A stretch of DNA of 64,000 nt, taken from positions 62,001-126,000 of the forward strand of contig DBTQ01000034.1 of the NCBI GenBank assembly GCA_002307135.1. The letters are read 5' to 3'. Origin of the DNA: Bacteroidetes bacterium UBA1312. GTDB lineage: Bacteria > Bacteroidota > Bacteroidia > Chitinophagales > Chitinophagaceae. Within the stretch, counting starts at the first letter, position 1. Every line of letters starts with the position of its first letter. Both the position numbers and the translations under genes were made by a program. Shown one piece after another: positions 27,679-36,650 of this stretch. The notes beneath the pieces were generated by a model. That model did not search any database, was not told the DNA's origin, and saw only the letters and a list, made by a program, of their open reading frames with translations.

Positions 27679-28623
27679 CTAGCGCAAGGTTACACTTCCT
27701 GTACCTATTTTGTAACCGCCATTATAGAATGTTATGGAATATTCACCTCTTTTGTAATCGCTGTCTTGTTTCCAATCAACACCAACATTGCTCAATTGTT
27801 GTCCTTTTTCAAGGTTTATTTTTTTCACCAGTGTATAATTAAGCGTAGCACCATCTGCATCAGTAGTTACACCAGAGCCATAAGCTGCATTACTCAACAA
27901 TTTACCATCCGGACCCGTAATAAGAATATAAATTTCTTTACTACCACTTTCTGCAATACGATTTTCGTCTATATCAAATATGATTCGTAAGATATCAACG
28001 CGTTTCGCTTTCGTTGTTTCTACTTCTTTAGTACCATGTCTCTTAAGTTTGATTGGCTCCATTTTAATATTAGAAACATGTAATACCGAACCAATTTTTT
28101 TCAATTGTTCAGCAGCACCTACAACTGAGTCTTTTTGCGTATTCAACGTTTTGTTGGTTGTCGTTAGTTTAGTATTTTCACCTTCCAGCTCAGCAATACG
28201 ATCTTCGTAGGTCTTTACTTTTCCTCTTAATGTAGCGATAAGCGATTGAGCCTTTTTCAAATCGGCAACAGAAGCGTCTTTCTTGCTCAACAATGATTTG
28301 ATTTCATTTTTCAATTTACCCACTTCACCATCCTTTTGCTGAAGCATACTATCTAATGCCGCATTTTTTCCAGTAAGTTCATCTAACCTTACATTTGCAG
28401 CGTCAAATTGGCGTTGCAGAGTATCCTTTGCGGAGCTAATATCTGTATTTTCATTAATGAGGAAAGTATTTTGTTCGGAAACTTTACTTTTACTCATGAA
28501 AAGATAAATGTTACCAACAAGCAGTACAGCTATAATGGCCAAAAGCAACCATGTAAAATTCTTTTTAGGAGGTGTATTACTAACTTGCGATACCGGAGTC
28601 GGTTGACTGGATTCCTGATTCAT
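27679..28623 (-). CDS. Membrane-anchored coiled-coil protein, unknown function
   Basis: The 314-residue protein has a proline-rich cytosolic N-terminus, one membrane helix (about residues 24-43), a coiled coil from about residue 50 to 165 with heptads of Leu and charged residues, and a C-terminal beta-rich domain of about 130 residues (RVDILRIIFDIDENRIAESG to the end). Its topology suggests a periplasmic or envelope-spanning structural role. It is divergent from the exonuclease gene, with 49 bp between starts. I do not recognise a named family. Confidence 0.75.
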   Translation of the reverse strand: MNQESSQPTPVSQVSNTPPKKNFTWLLLAIIAVLLVGNIYLFMSKSKVSEQNTFLINENTDISSAKDTLQRQFDAANVRLDELTGKNAALDSMLQQKDGEVGKLKNEIKSLLSKKDASVADLKKAQSLIATLRGKVKTYEDRIAELEGENTKLTTTNKTLNTQKDSVVGAAEQLKKIGSVLHVSNIKMEPIKLKRHGTKEVETTKAKRVDILRIIFDIDENRIAESGSKEIYILITGPDGKLLSNAAYGSGVTTDADGATLNYTLVKKINLEKGQQLSNVGVDWKQDSDYKRGEYSITFYNGGYKIGTGSVTLR

Positions 28624-28672
28624 AATTATAAATTTTTATTGAGGTTAATACCGCAAATGTAAAAATCATTCG

Positions 28673-29413
28673 ATGACAAACGAACAATTGAAACGCATAC
28701 TGTTTATTGATATTGAAACAGTGCCTATTGTAGCCGACTACACACAGCTCAATGAAAATATGCAATCACTGTGGACCAAAAAGTCAAAAACGTTAAGAAC
28801 AGACACAAATGAAGATGCAAGACCAGAAAGGCTTTTCGGAGAGAAAGCAGGTATTTTTTCCGAATTTTCAAAGGTCGTTTGTATCGGAATAGGGAGTCTT
28901 ATTTTACAAGAAAATGAGTGGAAATTAAGGTTAAAATCCATCTCTAACGACAACGAAAAAGTATTGTTAAATAACTTTTCGTCCATACTTCAACGCTTCC
29001 TGTTAAGCTACAACGACATGAAATTTTGTGGGCATAACATTAAAGAATTTGATTTACCGTTTATTTGCCGGCGTATGATTATTAATAGTATTCCGCTCCC
29101 GGCTGTTTTACAGTTGGGCAATAAAAAACCATGGGAAAATCCTAATATTGACACACTTGAACTTTGGAAATTTGGCGATTACAAACATTATACTTCATTA
29201 TCACTACTCGCCGAAGTGCTTAACATACCTTCGCCTAAAAATGACATTGATGGCAGCATGGTGTCACGTGTATATTGGGAAGAAAGAAATCCGGCGCGTA
29301 TTGCAACTTATTGTTTGCAAGATGTACTAACAACTGCTAAGGTATTTCTACATCTTTCCGGAAAAGTTGATGTTCATCCAATACCAGTTTTTTTAAATAA
29401 TGATGAATCATGA
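28673..29413 (+). CDS. 3'-5' exonuclease related to PolB exonuclease domain
   Basis: The 246-residue protein has the DEDD-type nuclease motifs: LFIDIETVPIV (Exo I, Asp and Glu), GHNIKEFDLPFICRR (Exo II) and IATYCLQDVLTTAKVFL (Exo III). It matches the stand-alone family of predicted exonucleases related to the polymerase B proofreading domain. It overlaps the holA start by 4 bp (ATGA), which links it to replication. Confidence 0.85.
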   Translation: MTNEQLKRILFIDIETVPIVADYTQLNENMQSLWTKKSKTLRTDTNEDARPERLFGEKAGIFSEFSKVVCIGIGSLILQENEWKLRLKSISNDNEKVLLNNFSSILQRFLLSYNDMKFCGHNIKEFDLPFICRRMIINSIPLPAVLQLGNKKPWENPNIDTLELWKFGDYKHYTSLSLLAEVLNIPSPKNDIDGSMVSRVYWEERNPARIATYCLQDVLTTAKVFLHLSGKVDVHPIPVFLNNDES

Positions 29414-30426
29414 ATGCTGATTACAAGAAAATAATTCAGTCGATCAGTAAGGGTCAATATTTACCGATTTATTTGATAGATGGTGAAGAATCTTATTATT
29501 TAGACAAAATTGTTGCATTATTTGAAAATAAAATTTTGCAACCATCGGAACGCGACTTCAATCTTTCTGTCTTATACGGCAGGGAGGTTAGTTGGGCCGA
29601 TGTAGTTAACGCATGTCGTCGTTTTCCAATGTTTGCCGAAAGACAAGTAGTCATATTAAAGGATGCGGCAGCAATGAATGGCTTTAACGAACTCTCAGGT
29701 TATCTTGCTCAACCATCGCCAACGACAGTATTGCTAATAGAATACAGGAATAAGAAAGCCGATGCTCGAAGTAAAGTAGTAAAATTTGCGAAGGAGCATG
29801 GTTTAGTTTTTACATCAGACAAGATAAAGGAAACACAAATGCCTCAATGGATACAGGCATTTGGTGAGGAACAGGGCTTCCGTATTGGACAAAAAGAAGC
29901 AGATTTGTTGAGCACTTATCTAGGTAATGATTTACAAAAAATTGCGAACGAAATTGAAAAGATTCGAATCAATGTACCCGACGAAAAAGAATTAAGTGCT
30001 GCATTGATACAAAAATATATTGGCATTAGTCGGGAGTACAATATATTTGAATTTACGAATACGTTTTCATCAGGCAATAAAGAAAAGATGTATCGTATTC
30101 TTAATTATTTTATCGCCAACCCAAAAGCCGCTCCCATGGCACTGCTAACGGTATTTTTGTATAATCATTTCAATACATTGTACAAAGCAATTTATGCCAG
30201 AGCAAAAGGTGAAAAAGATTTAGCCAGTGCTATAGGAATACCGCCCTTCAGAGTAGCGGAAATAATGGCCTTGTCTCAAAAATGGACTTTACACAAAGTG
30301 GAAAGCTGTTTAAATCTGTTAAGTACCTATAATGGCTATTCCATGGGTATCAACAACAGAAATAATGACACGGAATTACTTAAAGAAATGGTGGGTAAAT
30401 TAGAACTGATCGATGCTATGAACTAA
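29410..30426 (+). CDS. holA: DNA polymerase III subunit delta
   Basis: This clamp-loader subunit opens the beta clamp. The 338-residue protein has the delta N-terminal domain (PIYLIDGEESYYLDKIV and AERQVVILKDAAAMNG), and the segments DLQKIANEIEKI and FEFTNTFSSGNKEKMYRIL are typical of delta. It is translationally coupled to the exonuclease gene upstream. Confidence 0.93.
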   Translation: MNADYKKIIQSISKGQYLPIYLIDGEESYYLDKIVALFENKILQPSERDFNLSVLYGREVSWADVVNACRRFPMFAERQVVILKDAAAMNGFNELSGYLAQPSPTTVLLIEYRNKKADARSKVVKFAKEHGLVFTSDKIKETQMPQWIQAFGEEQGFRIGQKEADLLSTYLGNDLQKIANEIEKIRINVPDEKELSAALIQKYIGISREYNIFEFTNTFSSGNKEKMYRILNYFIANPKAAPMALLTVFLYNHFNTLYKAIYARAKGEKDLASAIGIPPFRVAEIMALSQKWTLHKVESCLNLLSTYNGYSMGINNRNNDTELLKEMVGKLELIDAMN

Positions 30427-30451
30427 CACTGTAAACCCATTGGATACAATA

Positions 30452-30487
30452 AAAAAAAATCCTGTGATATGTTCACAGGATTTTTTT
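30452..30487. terminator. Bidirectional terminator between holA and the DUF2911 gene
   Basis: A stem of AATCCTGTG / CACAGGATT with a 7-nt loop is flanked by runs of eight or more A and T on the two sides. Confidence 0.9.
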
Positions 30488-30506
30488 ATTGCGTTCTATT
30501 ATTTAG

Positions 30507-31364
30507 TTACTTAGCATTTGCACTGCTGATTAATTTTTGTGCAAGTAACACGTAGTCATCGTTTTTAGCTTCTTTTGCCAACACTATCACTTGTTCTGCA
30601 CTAGCTACCGCCGCCACTTTATCACCCATTTTCATTTCTATTTTGGCTTGCAACATTTTTATGTAAAATGCTTTTGGGTTTTGCTCCATTGCTTTCAAAA
30701 CCCATTGTTTAGCCTGATTGAGGTCTTTTCCGTTATCATAATAGTAATTCGCAGCCTGAAAATACGGACGCGTATCTGCATTTACTGTTGCATCAATATT
30801 TTTCATAATTCGGCTATCAATATCGGTAGTGATTTTAATAGGCACGCGTGTTCTATCCCAAGTCAATTCTAATGTTGCAGAAGTCGGCATTACTTTTGCC
30901 AAACCTATCGTAAACGACTCCACTTTATTTTCTATTGATTTCGGTCTTACAGTTACACGAAGTACTTCATTTTCTGTTTTGTAGTTAGCTACATTACCTG
31001 ATAATGTAAGATCATTGTACAACATTATTGTCCAAGATTCCTGACCGGGTATTGTATATAATCCATAAGTACCTGCTTTAACATCTTTCCCTTCAAATTT
31101 TACATCATCAGAAAAAGTTATTTTGGTTGTTCCATTTGCTCCTGTACGCCATATTTTTCCATAAGGTACAAGATCACCAAAGATTACACGACCTTTCACT
31201 GTTGGCCTTGAATAGTCTAATGAAATATCACCCAATCCGAAACTTTGCTTTAAGGTTTGATTAGGGCTTGGTGCCGGCACTTTCAAGGTTTGTGCATAAG
31301 TACTAAATGTGCTTACTGAAAGCATTAATACACTCGCTAATTTTATTAGTTGCTTCTTTTTCAT
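30507..31364 (-). CDS. DUF2911 domain protein, secreted
   Basis: The 285-residue product has a signal peptide (to about residue 25) and the DUF2911 domain with LDYSRPTVKGRVIFGDLVPYGKIWRTGAN and KAGTYGLYTIPGQESWTIMLY. The C-terminal 90 residues are helical and TPR-like (AANYYYDNGKDLNQAKQWVLKAMEQ). The domain's function is unknown. The upstream spacing to the periplasmic-binding-like gene is 58 bp on the same strand. Confidence 0.85.
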   Translation of the reverse strand: MKKKQLIKLASVLMLSVSTFSTYAQTLKVPAPSPNQTLKQSFGLGDISLDYSRPTVKGRVIFGDLVPYGKIWRTGANGTTKITFSDDVKFEGKDVKAGTYGLYTIPGQESWTIMLYNDLTLSGNVANYKTENEVLRVTVRPKSIENKVESFTIGLAKVMPTSATLELTWDRTRVPIKITTDIDSRIMKNIDATVNADTRPYFQAANYYYDNGKDLNQAKQWVLKAMEQNPKAFYIKMLQAKIEMKMGDKVAAVASAEQVIVLAKEAKNDDYVLLAQKLISSANAK

Positions 31365-31422
31365 AGAATTATTGTTTTGTTTATTTTTTTAGAGGTATGT
31401 TGGATTTGAACAATTTTATCAA

Positions 31423-32733
31423 CTATTGCTCTACAAGAACATTGCCAGCTTGGTAATGAAATATATAGAGGTGTTTGTTCTCATTATAATAAAAGTTATT
31501 GTCTTTATCCCATTTAGGTTTCAAATCGAATGGAGTAAATATGGCCATACCATTGTCGTTTACCTTTTCATTGAAAATAGTACCGTATTTATGAAGTAGG
31601 TCGGCAAACCAATATGTGGTTTCAAAACCGCGATATACCATTTCATTTGGTTTATTGCTGTACAATTGTTTATACCTATTTGCTAATGTTTGACCGGACG
31701 AAACGGTTGGGTCAAAATAATATGGTGCGCTCAGGTTAATATCGATATTATCATCAAATGCACCTGCTTTTTTGCCACTTATCATTGCTTTCCAAGACGG
31801 CATACCATATATCTCAAAGTGAAATTCGGGAAAATTATCATTGAGCTGTTTAAGCAGAGATTCCGCATATTGATTATCCATGATAGGCATTATCACCACG
31901 TTAGTGCCAACACTATCAAATAATAATGTAAGTTTAGTGGAATCCGGCAGCGTGTTACAATCTACTTCCTTAACTTGTTTTAATTCACCATCACTTGTGA
32001 GGTAGCTGTATGCAGTGCTATCCAGTGCTACTTTATTGCGATGATAGATAACAATATTTTCTTTAGGATATTTACCACTGATTTTGCTGAGCAGGAAATT
32101 GCAGTGTGTCTGTAATGTAGGGCTAAGTAATAAAAAATAGGGATTGTCTTTGACATTAGCATCAGAAGGAGAAAAAGCAGAAACAAAATTTATATGCTTT
32201 GTTTGAGCATATTTGGCCAGAAGAGCGACTTGCCCACCAGGTACAAATCCGATTATTAAATCACTATTGTGTAAGCTATCTTTCGATAATAATTTTTCAA
32301 CTGAAGACTCTGCGGCACTGACATCGTGTACGTAAACGTCCATTTTATAGCCCAAATGTGTCAACGTATCAACAGCCAATTTTATCCCTTCGTAAAAATT
32401 AATGCCCCCTTGTGCCTTTTCAGGTATTTTTCCTTTGAATGCAATTTTATCATTTTTCACCAATTCATCAACATACAAAGGGATCATAATATCAATCCTA
32501 TATCGATTTTTCTTAACCGTTTTAGGATAAACAACAGTTCTTATTTTCTTAGGTTTTTCTGAATTTAGTTTTGACTTTACGACAGGCTTCGGAGTATTGC
32601 TACTTTTAGGTTTACTATATTTACTGGTCTTTTTATCCTTTCTGATCCAGAATTGGGCAGAAGCGATGTTACTATAGCCATTACACAGCAATAATAAAGC
32701 AAGTAATATCAGTATTTTGTGTTTCAAAAGCAT
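31423..32733 (-). CDS. Periplasmic-binding-like (type I) protein beside guaA
   Basis: The 436-residue protein has a signal peptide, then a lysine- and serine-rich linker (about residues 30-80), then a type I periplasmic-binding fold like that of branched-chain amino acid receptors (IDIMIPLYVDELVKNDK, INFYEGIKLAVDTL and SDLIIGFVPGGQVALLAKYA). Related Bacteroidota proteins located next to guaA often carry LysM repeats at the N-terminus; none is seen here, where the basic linker sits instead. The ligand is unknown. Confidence 0.75.
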   Translation of the reverse strand: MLLKHKILILLALLLLCNGYSNIASAQFWIRKDKKTSKYSKPKSSNTPKPVVKSKLNSEKPKKIRTVVYPKTVKKNRYRIDIMIPLYVDELVKNDKIAFKGKIPEKAQGGINFYEGIKLAVDTLTHLGYKMDVYVHDVSAAESSVEKLLSKDSLHNSDLIIGFVPGGQVALLAKYAQTKHINFVSAFSPSDANVKDNPYFLLLSPTLQTHCNFLLSKISGKYPKENIVIYHRNKVALDSTAYSYLTSDGELKQVKEVDCNTLPDSTKLTLLFDSVGTNVVIMPIMDNQYAESLLKQLNDNFPEFHFEIYGMPSWKAMISGKKAGAFDDNIDINLSAPYYFDPTVSSGQTLANRYKQLYSNKPNEMVYRGFETTYWFADLLHKYGTIFNEKVNDNGMAIFTPFDLKPKWDKDNNFYYNENKHLYIFHYQAGNVLVEQ

Positions 32734-32780
32734 TCTTTTAGCATATAATTTTATGAACTCGTCTATTTAAGTAGCAATAA

Positions 32781-34322
32781 TTATTCCCACTCAATAGTAG
32801 CCGGCGGTTTAGAGCTAATATCGTACACCACGCGATTGATACCTTTTACCCGATTAATAATATCGTTGGATACTTGTGCCAAAAATTCATACGGTAAATG
32901 AACCCAATCTGCGGTCATTCCATCTACTGAAGAAACGGCGCGCAATGCTACTGTAAATTCGTAGGTACGCTCATCACCCATTACACCAACACTTTGCACG
33001 GGAAGCAAAATAGCTCCTGCCTGCCATACTTTGTCATACAAATTCCATTCGCGTAAAAGATTGATATAGATGGCATCTGCTTCCTGCAACATTTTCACTT
33101 TCTCTTCGGTAACAGCGCCTAATACACGAATGCCCAAACCAGGACCAGGAAACGGATGACGCCCAATGAATAGATGTTCAATGCCCATCTCCTTTCCTAT
33201 TTTACGCACCTCATCTTTGAATAAGAAACGTAATGGCTCTACCAATGACAGATGCATAATTTCCGGCAACCCACCTACATTGTGGTGAGACTTAATCGTA
33301 GCGGAAGGACCATGTACAGACATTGATTCAATAACATCGGGATATATCGTTCCCTGACCTAAAAAGCTCACATCTGTCAATTGTTGTGATTCTTCATAGA
33401 AAACATCTATAAATAAACGGCCGATGATTTTTCTTTTTTGTTCCGGATCACTAACACCTTCCATTTCTTTGTAGAAACGTTTACTTGCATCAACTCCTTT
33501 TGTATTAAGCCCAAGCTGTTCATAACCGAGTAATACTTGTTCAAATTCCCCTTTGCGCAATAAGCCATTGTCTACAAAAATGCAATAAAGGTTTTTGCCA
33601 ATAGCTTTATGAATCAACATTGCAGCAACAGTAGAATCAACACCACCACTCAATGCCATGACCACTTTTTTGTCACCTATTTGCTGCTTTAATTTAGCTA
33701 CTGTTTCTTCAACAAATGCAGCAGGTGTCCAATCCTGTACACAGCCACAAATATCAACGATAAAGTTCTTAAGCAATAATCTTCCATCTATACTATGTGT
33801 CACTTCTGGATGAAATTGTATCCCATAAACAGGATTTGGCGCATAGTCATCTGCTGCTTTAAATGCAGCAACGGGAATACTATCTGTAGTAGCAATAATT
33901 TCAAAATTTTCTGCCAAAATTTTCACTGAATCACTATGACTCATCCATACTTGCGAACCTTCACTAATGCCATTCAGCAATGGGCTTGGCATTACTGATT
34001 TCAAATGTGCGCGACCATATTCTCGATGAGAGGATTTACCCACTTCTCCGCCTGATTGCTGTGCCAGCAACTGCGCTCCGTAACATACTGCAAGTACCGG
34101 AACATGTTGTGCTATAGCACGAATATCCGGTTTGGGGGCATCCGAATCATTTACAGAAAAAGGGCTTCCTGAAAGAATAATGCCTTTTAAAGCAGGGTCA
34201 TCGAAAGATACAGGTTTAGTGCAGGGCTGTATTTCGCAGTAAATATTCAGCTCGCGTATACTACGTGCTATAAGCTGTGTAAACTGCGAACCAAAATCGA
34301 GGATAAGAATTTTATTATTCAT
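32781..34322 (-). CDS. guaA: GMP synthase (glutamine-hydrolysing)
   Basis: Converts XMP to GMP with glutamine and ATP. The class I amidotransferase domain has its nucleophile in PVLAVCYGAQLLA and the His/Glu pair in GIQFHPEVTHS. The PP-loop of the ATP pyrophosphatase domain is ALSGGVDSTVAA, and the dimerisation domain ends KPPATIEWE. ATG 34322 (MNNKILILDFGSQ) gives 513 residues; the upstream in-frame extension to 34355 is encoded by a 9-bp tandem repeat and is unlikely to be translated. Confidence 0.97.
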   Translation of the reverse strand: MNNKILILDFGSQFTQLIARSIRELNIYCEIQPCTKPVSFDDPALKGIILSGSPFSVNDSDAPKPDIRAIAQHVPVLAVCYGAQLLAQQSGGEVGKSSHREYGRAHLKSVMPSPLLNGISEGSQVWMSHSDSVKILAENFEIIATTDSIPVAAFKAADDYAPNPVYGIQFHPEVTHSIDGRLLLKNFIVDICGCVQDWTPAAFVEETVAKLKQQIGDKKVVMALSGGVDSTVAAMLIHKAIGKNLYCIFVDNGLLRKGEFEQVLLGYEQLGLNTKGVDASKRFYKEMEGVSDPEQKRKIIGRLFIDVFYEESQQLTDVSFLGQGTIYPDVIESMSVHGPSATIKSHHNVGGLPEIMHLSLVEPLRFLFKDEVRKIGKEMGIEHLFIGRHPFPGPGLGIRVLGAVTEEKVKMLQEADAIYINLLREWNLYDKVWQAGAILLPVQSVGVMGDERTYEFTVALRAVSSVDGMTADWVHLPYEFLAQVSNDIINRVKGINRVVYDISSKPPATIEWE

Positions 34323-34347
34323 TGAAAAAATTGAAAAAATTGAAAAC
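34321..34347. repeat. Three 9-bp tandem repeats upstream of guaA
   Basis: The unit ATTGAAAAA occurs three times in a row, the last with one change, directly in front of the guaA start codon. It lies in the leader of the minus-strand transcript. Confidence 0.7.
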
Positions 34348-34394
34348 CGAAACAAATAGTACGTTTTTGGGGTAAAAATCCGTCAACGTTTACG

Positions 34395-34703
34395 CTATGC
34401 TTGGCCAGTTTGACCACCTAATGTAAATGGTATCGTTGTAGGCTCTTGGTCTTTAATAACACCATTTGCAGATTCGAATTGTTTTACATTATCAATTAGG
34501 GCGCGCATCAATCGTTTGGCATGATGGGGTGTCATAACAATGCGGGATTTTACTTTAGACTTAGGCATATTGGGCATCACATTCACAAAATCAATGATAA
34601 ATTCAGCAAACGAATGCGTAATAACTGCAAGATTCGCATATTGTCCATCAGCCATTTCTTCTGTAAGTTCTATATTAAGTTCTTGTTGTGGTTGGTTTTC
34701 CAT
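34395..34703 (-). CDS. DUF3467 domain protein
   Basis: The 102-residue protein matches DUF3467, with ADGQYANLAVITHSFAEFIIDF, then the VKSRIVMTPHHAKRLMRAL segment. The family is widespread in Bacteroidota and of unknown function. It starts at ATG 34703 and lies 72 bp upstream of guaA on the same strand. Confidence 0.88.
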   Translation of the reverse strand: MENQPQQELNIELTEEMADGQYANLAVITHSFAEFIIDFVNVMPNMPKSKVKSRIVMTPHHAKRLMRALIDNVKQFESANGVIKDQEPTTIPFTLGGQTGQA

Positions 34704-34805
34704 GTTTGTATTTTTTGAATAGTTCTATTTGGCTGCGAAATTACTAAAAGCCATTGGCATTATTACTAAGCCCGTATTTTGAGTTAAAAATCGACACAAA
34801 TTTTA

Positions 34806-34813
34806 TAGCTTTG
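34806..34813 (+). promoter_or_regulatory. -7 promoter box of gldD
   Basis: TAGCTTTG fits TAnnTTTG exactly and ends 8 bp before the gldD ATG, implying a very short leader. A TTTG at 34778-34781 is 24 bp upstream, longer than usual. Confidence 0.55.
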
Positions 34814-34821
34814 GGTTTATT

Positions 34822-35415
34822 ATGCGATCAATTTATTTATTTGTACTGTTCTTGACAATAAGCATCAGCTCCTGCCAACCAGATGATTATATACCTAAAA
34901 GAAGGGGATTCTTTAGTGTAGATCTTCCTAAAGAACACCAATATCAAAATTTTGACAAGGCCGGGTTCCCTTATGCTTTTGAATATCCTGTATATGGAAC
35001 TATTTCAAGTGACTCTCTATTTTTTGATAAAAAACCGGAAAACCCTTATTGGATTAATATTGATTTCCCAAGTATTGGTGGCACCATATATATATCTTAT
35101 AAAAGCATAAATCCGGGTCAATCTTTAGAAAAATTACTGGAAGATGCGCATTTCATGTCTTTTTACCATACCAAAAAAGCAGATTATCAGAATGAATATT
35201 CTTTTCATAATGAGCATGGTGTGCATGGCTTTGTTTATGAATGGGGCGGAGATGCGGCATCTAAGTATCAATTTGTAGCTACCGATTCTACAAAGCATTT
35301 TATTAGAGGTGCCTTATATTTTAATACAACCCCTAATGCTGATTCACTCAAACCAATGAACGATTTCCTGCGTAAGGATATCGACCACATGTTACAGACT
35401 TTGAGCTGGAAATAA
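34822..35415 (+). CDS. gldD: Gliding motility lipoprotein GldD
   Basis: The 197-residue lipoprotein has a lipobox (SISSC, Cys near residue 18). The conserved GldD region DYIPKRRGFFSVDLPKEHQYQ and the PYAFEYPVYGTI segment follow. GldD is required for gliding in Flavobacterium and is linked to the type IX secretion and gliding apparatus at the cell envelope. Its presence with the PorZ-like gene and a T9SS cargo in the same window indicates a functional T9SS; motility itself is not shown. Confidence 0.92.
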   Translation: MRSIYLFVLFLTISISSCQPDDYIPKRRGFFSVDLPKEHQYQNFDKAGFPYAFEYPVYGTISSDSLFFDKKPENPYWINIDFPSIGGTIYISYKSINPGQSLEKLLEDAHFMSFYHTKKADYQNEYSFHNEHGVHGFVYEWGGDAASKYQFVATDSTKHFIRGALYFNTTPNADSLKPMNDFLRKDIDHMLQTLSWK

Positions 35416-35479
35416 TTAAGTGCTGAAACTGCTATATACATTGCTTTAATAATAACAAAAAAATAATGCCGTTTTCGTG

Positions 35480-35487
35480 TAAATTTG
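35480..35487 (+). promoter_or_regulatory. -7 box close to the MerR gene start
   Basis: TAAATTTG matches the consensus and ends 6 bp before the ATG at 35494, so a transcript from it would have almost no leader. No TTTG is seen at the right distance upstream. Confidence 0.45.
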
Positions 35488-35493
35488 TATTCC

Positions 35494-36012
35494 ATGAATG
35501 TGCGCATTTTAACATTATTTGACGACGAACCGATTGCTCCGCAGCCCCGCGTAAGCAATCGAAGACGCGCAATTAAAATGGAGCAAGCGGCTACACCAGC
35601 TCTTAAAGAAGAAAAAGAAATACCACCCACACCTCAGAAACAAAAAACACAAAGAGCTACAAAACCAAAAGACAAGGCTATTGCAGCCAGTAGTGAAAAG
35701 AGCTATTATACCATCGGAGAAACAGCTGAAATGTTTGGTGTTCGTACTTCTCACATTCGTTTTTGGACAACTGAATTTGGTATAAAAGTACGAACCACGC
35801 GCAAGGGGGATCGGTTATACACACCAGAAAATATTAAACTGCTACAATCCATAAATACACTAGTAAAAATACAGGGCTATACCATTGCCGGTGCCAAACA
35901 AAAATTGAAAGAATTAAAAAATATTATTGTTGCTGAGCCACAAGCAGTAACGGTAAAAGATGCTTTATTAATGCTGAAAGAAAATTTAATTTCCTTACTC
36001 CATCAATTATAA
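35494..36012 (+). CDS. MerR family transcriptional regulator
   Basis: The 172-residue protein has a long basic, low-complexity N-terminus (about residues 15-70, rich in Pro, Lys and Ala) and then a MerR helix-turn-helix: YYTIGETAEMFGVRTSHIRFW, and the wing region RKGDRLYTPENI. Unlike sensor MerR proteins it lacks an obvious effector domain. A TTG at 35485 opens the frame further but lies inside the promoter box, so ATG 35494 is chosen. Targets are unknown. Confidence 0.88.
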   Translation: MNVRILTLFDDEPIAPQPRVSNRRRAIKMEQAATPALKEEKEIPPTPQKQKTQRATKPKDKAIAASSEKSYYTIGETAEMFGVRTSHIRFWTTEFGIKVRTTRKGDRLYTPENIKLLQSINTLVKIQGYTIAGAKQKLKELKNIIVAEPQAVTVKDALLMLKENLISLLHQL

Positions 36013-36019
36013 CGTAATT

Positions 36020-36535
36020 ATGAAAAAGTCGATCCTTTTAGTTTGTATTATTTGTTCTACAATAATTTCGGCAACGGCACAGTATAGCTACGATATTGTA
36101 AAAGATAGCCAAAGCAGTCAAACCATTTTTAAAGGCAAATGCAGTTTTGACGATTTAAATGACGAAGCATCTTTCGATTGGCTCAAACTTGGCATGAATG
36201 AATATAACCCCAATAATGATGCACTAACCATACTCAAAAAACAACTTCCGGGTTGTGAAATCGTCATTTTTATGGGTACTTGGTGTGATGATACACATGC
36301 ACTTTTACCTAAACTGTATAAAACAATGACTTTATCACATTGCTTTACCAATTATACCATGTATGGTGTAGATAGGGCAAAGCATTCAAACAACAAAGAA
36401 GACGAAAAATACAAAATTGTAAATGTGCCGACCATCATTGTATTGAAAAACGGTACCGAAATCGGGCGCATTGTAGAAACTGCTAAAGAATCTATTGAAC
36501 AGGATTTAGTAAAAATAGTACAGACTATTAAGTAA
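36020..36535 (+). CDS. Thioredoxin-fold protein with a single active-site cysteine
   Basis: The 171-residue protein has a signal peptide (to about residue 20) and a thioredoxin fold (CEIVIFMGTWCDDTHALLPKLYK, then the cis-proline in NVPTIIVLKNGTEIGRI). The active site reads WCDDT where WCxxC is usual, so the resolving cysteine is missing and the protein cannot form the normal intramolecular disulfide. It may bind substrates through mixed disulfides or be non-redox. It follows the MerR gene by 7 bp. Confidence 0.82.
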   Translation: MKKSILLVCIICSTIISATAQYSYDIVKDSQSSQTIFKGKCSFDDLNDEASFDWLKLGMNEYNPNNDALTILKKQLPGCEIVIFMGTWCDDTHALLPKLYKTMTLSHCFTNYTMYGVDRAKHSNNKEDEKYKIVNVPTIIVLKNGTEIGRIVETAKESIEQDLVKIVQTIK

Positions 36536-36650
36536 GATTGCTATCGCACTACCATTTCTTATTAGATACAATGTGCATTTTAAATAAAACGACTTTCGCT
36601 TTCTCAGCCTCAAAAAATTCCTGTAGGTTTGCCATTGTATAATTTTTTTC

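Noticed and set aside
35268..35630. 120-aa minus-strand frame across the gldD-MerR junction
   Set aside because: It is antisense to two conserved genes and their promoter, with no recognisable protein features.
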